A stretch of 64,000 nucleotides of DNA, from positions 1 to 64,000 of the forward strand of contig CAIVDV010000003.1 of assembly GCA_903904755.1 (NCBI GenBank). Direction: 5' to 3'. The DNA comes from an uncultured Acidobacteriaceae bacterium (GTDB taxonomy: Bacteria > Acidobacteriota > Terriglobia > Terriglobales > Acidobacteriaceae). The translations under genes were made by a program, and so were the position numbers. The notes beneath the pieces were generated by a model, which was not told the origin of the DNA, did no database searches, and saw nothing but the letters and a program-made list of their open reading frames with translations. Of the stretch, positions 62,349-64,000 are shown in pieces (within the stretch, counting starts at the first letter, position 1; each line of letters opens with the position of its first letter).

Positions 62349-62968
62349 CGTTCACCAGCCTTTTTCCTGCGGAAGTAGCGGCTGAGCCGCTCACGCAACT
62401 GCAGGCGCGCACGCAAGAGGCGCGATTTGACCGCCGGCACGCTCAGTCCGAGCGTTTCCGCAGTTTCTTCGGTCGACATTCCTTCTACGTCGCGCAACTG
62501 AAACACCACCCGGAAGCCTAACGGCAACCCTTGAATTGTTTTCCGCAGAATCTCGGCGAGTTCGGTCTGCGTGTAGTTTTGCTCAGGATTCGGGCTCCAG
62601 TCGGCCAGATCCCGTGGAACGCTGCCCTCTTCCGTTTCGACATCCTCGTCAATGGAAACCATCTTCCCGGTGCGCCGCTTGCGAAGACGCATGAGGGATT
62701 CATTTACAGCAATGCGGACCAGCCAAGTGTAGAACTTGCTGTTTCCCTGGAACTGGTCGAGCTTTTCGTAAGCCTTGAGGAAGGCGTCCTGAACGACATC
62801 CTGTGCATCTTCACGGTTTTGCGTAATGTGCTGCGCAATGCGGAAGATTTGGCGGTCGTATTTCCGGACGAGCGTTTCAAAGGCTTGCACATCTCCTTCT
62901 CGTGCGCTGTTTACCAGCGCAACGTCGGGATGCTGCTCGACTACTTCAATAGATTGGATGGGTTCCAT
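62345..62968 (-). CDS. ECF-type sigma factor 2
   Basis: A 207-residue sigma-70 family protein of the RpoE/SigW kind: region 2 with NREDAQDVVQDAFLKAYEKL and FYTWLVRIAVNESLMRLR, region 4 with LPLGFRVVFQLRDVEGMSTE and a helix-turn-helix ETAETLGLSVPAVKSRLLRA. ATG 62968 is chosen because everything upstream in the same frame is low-complexity. It is divergent from the TPR gene at 63155. Confidence 0.92.
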   Translation of the reverse strand: MEPIQSIEVVEQHPDVALVNSAREGDVQAFETLVRKYDRQIFRIAQHITQNREDAQDVVQDAFLKAYEKLDQFQGNSKFYTWLVRIAVNESLMRLRKRRTGKMVSIDEDVETEEGSVPRDLADWSPNPEQNYTQTELAEILRKTIQGLPLGFRVVFQLRDVEGMSTEETAETLGLSVPAVKSRLLRARLQLRERLSRYFRRKKAGER

Positions 62969-63154
62969 GACGCGTAGTTGCGAAAAAACCGTGACCTTTC
63001 TGAAATGAAGCGGAAACTGCCTTTGAATCTCCAGTGTACTGGACAGGGCTGGTGTGGAACAAAGGGGGATTCCCACCTGCTGGAAGAGTGATGGCCTTGG
63101 TTCGTTTTGCGATGGTGAGGCGCCTGAGCAGGGAAATCGGCTTACATTGGAGCT

Positions 63155-64000
63155 ATGAGTGACGTTTCCCACGGCAGGCTGGAGATGGCCAAGACAGGCG
63201 GCAAAGGCGCAGGAGCAGGAGCGACGCTGGGTTGCGCGCAGGCCCGGGGTGTTGCGCTGGTGCTTTGCATGACTCTGGCGTGGGCTCCGATGGCCCAGGC
63301 GGCGGGGACGGCAGGAGCCGGGACGCACAGGAAGCCCCAGCCCCATGCGGCGGCGAAGAAGACGGGAAAGAAGAATACGGGCAGCCGGGCAGCGGCGACG
63401 GTGCGCCTGAAACAGGCGTTTGTGGCCAGCAAGGAGCTGCGCCCGATGGCACAGCAACTGGCAGCAACGCGGACACCGGCGGCGTTTGCCGGGGTGACGG
63501 CGTATGCGCACCAACACACCGGGGAGGCAGCTGCGGCGGCGTATCTGGCGCTGGGGAATGCGTACTTGCAGGAGGGGCGGTTTGCGGAGGCTGAGGCGAG
63601 CCTGCACCAGGCGCGGGCGGCCGGGGATGCGCTGGCGGACTATGCGGAGTTTCTGGCTGCAAAGGCCGAGCACCTGGGAGGCGAGAACCAGCAGGCTGAG
63701 ATTCAACTGAAGGGGTTTGCTGAGCGGAATCCGGATAGTATTTTTGTGCCGCAGGTGCCGGAGCTGGAAGCGCAGGTGCTGCTGGCGATGAAAGATGTGC
63801 GGGGCGCGCGGCTGGTGCTGATGGCGGGCGCGGGGTTTTCAAACCGGGTGGGCTACCAACTGGCGCTGGCGGAGGTGACGGAGGCTGAAGGGGCGACGGC
63901 TGCGGCCGGGGGGCTGTACAAGCACATTCTGCTGACGTGGCCATTGACGGCGGATGCGCTGACGGCGCGGGCGCGGCTGACGCAACTGGGACTGGAGCAG
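63155..64000 (+). CDS. Secreted TPR protein, truncated at window end
   Basis: Open for 282 codons to the last base with no stop, so the C-terminus lies outside. A signal peptide (GVALVLCMTLAWAPMAQA, about residues 31-48) is followed by a Lys/Ala-rich stretch and helix pairs of tetratricopeptide type (AAAAYLALGNAYLQEGRFAE, ALADYAEFLAAKAEHLGGEN). The layout is like the N-terminus of soluble lytic transglycosylases, but the catalytic part is not in the window. ATG 63155 and ATG 63185 are both possible starts. Confidence 0.75.
   Translation, partial: MSDVSHGRLEMAKTGGKGAGAGATLGCAQARGVALVLCMTLAWAPMAQAAGTAGAGTHRKPQPHAAAKKTGKKNTGSRAAATVRLKQAFVASKELRPMAQQLAATRTPAAFAGVTAYAHQHTGEAAAAAYLALGNAYLQEGRFAEAEASLHQARAAGDALADYAEFLAAKAEHLGGENQQAEIQLKGFAERNPDSIFVPQVPELEAQVLLAMKDVRGARLVLMAGAGFSNRVGYQLALAEVTEAEGATAAAGGLYKHILLTWPLTADALTARARLTQLGLEQ

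Noticed and set aside
62969-63706. N-terminal extension of sigma factor 2 by about 246 residues
   Set aside because: Arg/Pro-rich low complexity, antisense to the TPR gene; the sigma domain starts normally at ATG 62968.

Overview
The window looks like chromosomal DNA of a GC-rich Acidobacteriota member, probably class Terriglobia (the Terriglobus / Granulicella / Edaphobacter group). This is an inference from gene content: an Oar-like TonB receptor with an N-terminal carboxypeptidase-type domain, HemQ-type haem synthesis, a GH3 glycosidase, an HME-RND efflux operon and many secreted Big/beta-propeller proteins. I see no phage, IS element, CRISPR array, rRNA or plasmid genes. The single RNA gene is tRNA-Gln(CTG).

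Layout. 1-1134: no intact gene; a decayed RHS/YD-repeat relic and several palindromic repeats. 1135-5035: beta-lactamase-fold hydrolase and murQ on the minus strand, then a secreted protein and lepB. 5063-9773: carA and carB, separated by a hairpin plus T-run. 9907-17920: PLP decarboxylase, GH3 glycosidase, and a tesA-like gene divergent from an ABC ATPase/FtsX-type permease pair. 18072-24143: CzcCBA-type metal efflux operon with a small membrane protein. 24307-29967: tRNA-Gln, Big-repeat lipoprotein, divergent KdpE/KdpD-like pair, secreted beta-propeller. 30026-34484: ECF sigma factor/zinc-finger anti-sigma pair, then a bufferin-type RiPP cluster (Cys-rich precursor, MNIO/DUF692 enzyme, DUF2063 partner, DoxX). 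34507-39971: glycosyltransferase, TonB receptor and a Gly/Pro-rich secreted protein. 40084-46604: minus-strand operon mutS-nagZ-anmK-substrate-binding lipoprotein with 4-8 bp overlaps. 46750-50634: hemX-hemA-hemC-hemD with overlapping stop/start codons. 50710-55122: OsmC, hemQ-nth, DedA, inositol-phosphate synthase. 55226-64000: esterase, membrane-anchored SpoIIE-type phosphatase, M48 protease, a TupA-like ATP-grasp protein, a second ECF sigma/anti-sigma pair, and the start of a TPR protein cut by the window edge.

Functional links. MurQ, NagZ and AnmK, in two loci, form a peptidoglycan recycling route. HemA, HemC, HemD and HemQ give the ends of a glutamate-to-haem pathway that finishes through coproporphyrin. 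Two systems probably handle metals: the RND efflux operon and the bufferin cluster.

The most interesting signals are (1) the bufferin cluster, whose 100-residue precursor carries two copies of a C-x5-C-x5-C module and is preceded by a GTAACC/CGAA promoter-like motif; and (2) a dispersed family of intergenic palindromes (TCGAGYTGCGCTCGA, and a GGTCCC/GGGACC hairpin followed by GGGGGCACCCG) in which one copy keeps its stem by a paired change to GGTCTC/GAGACC, and which is duplicated in tandem between the bufferin precursor and its enzyme.
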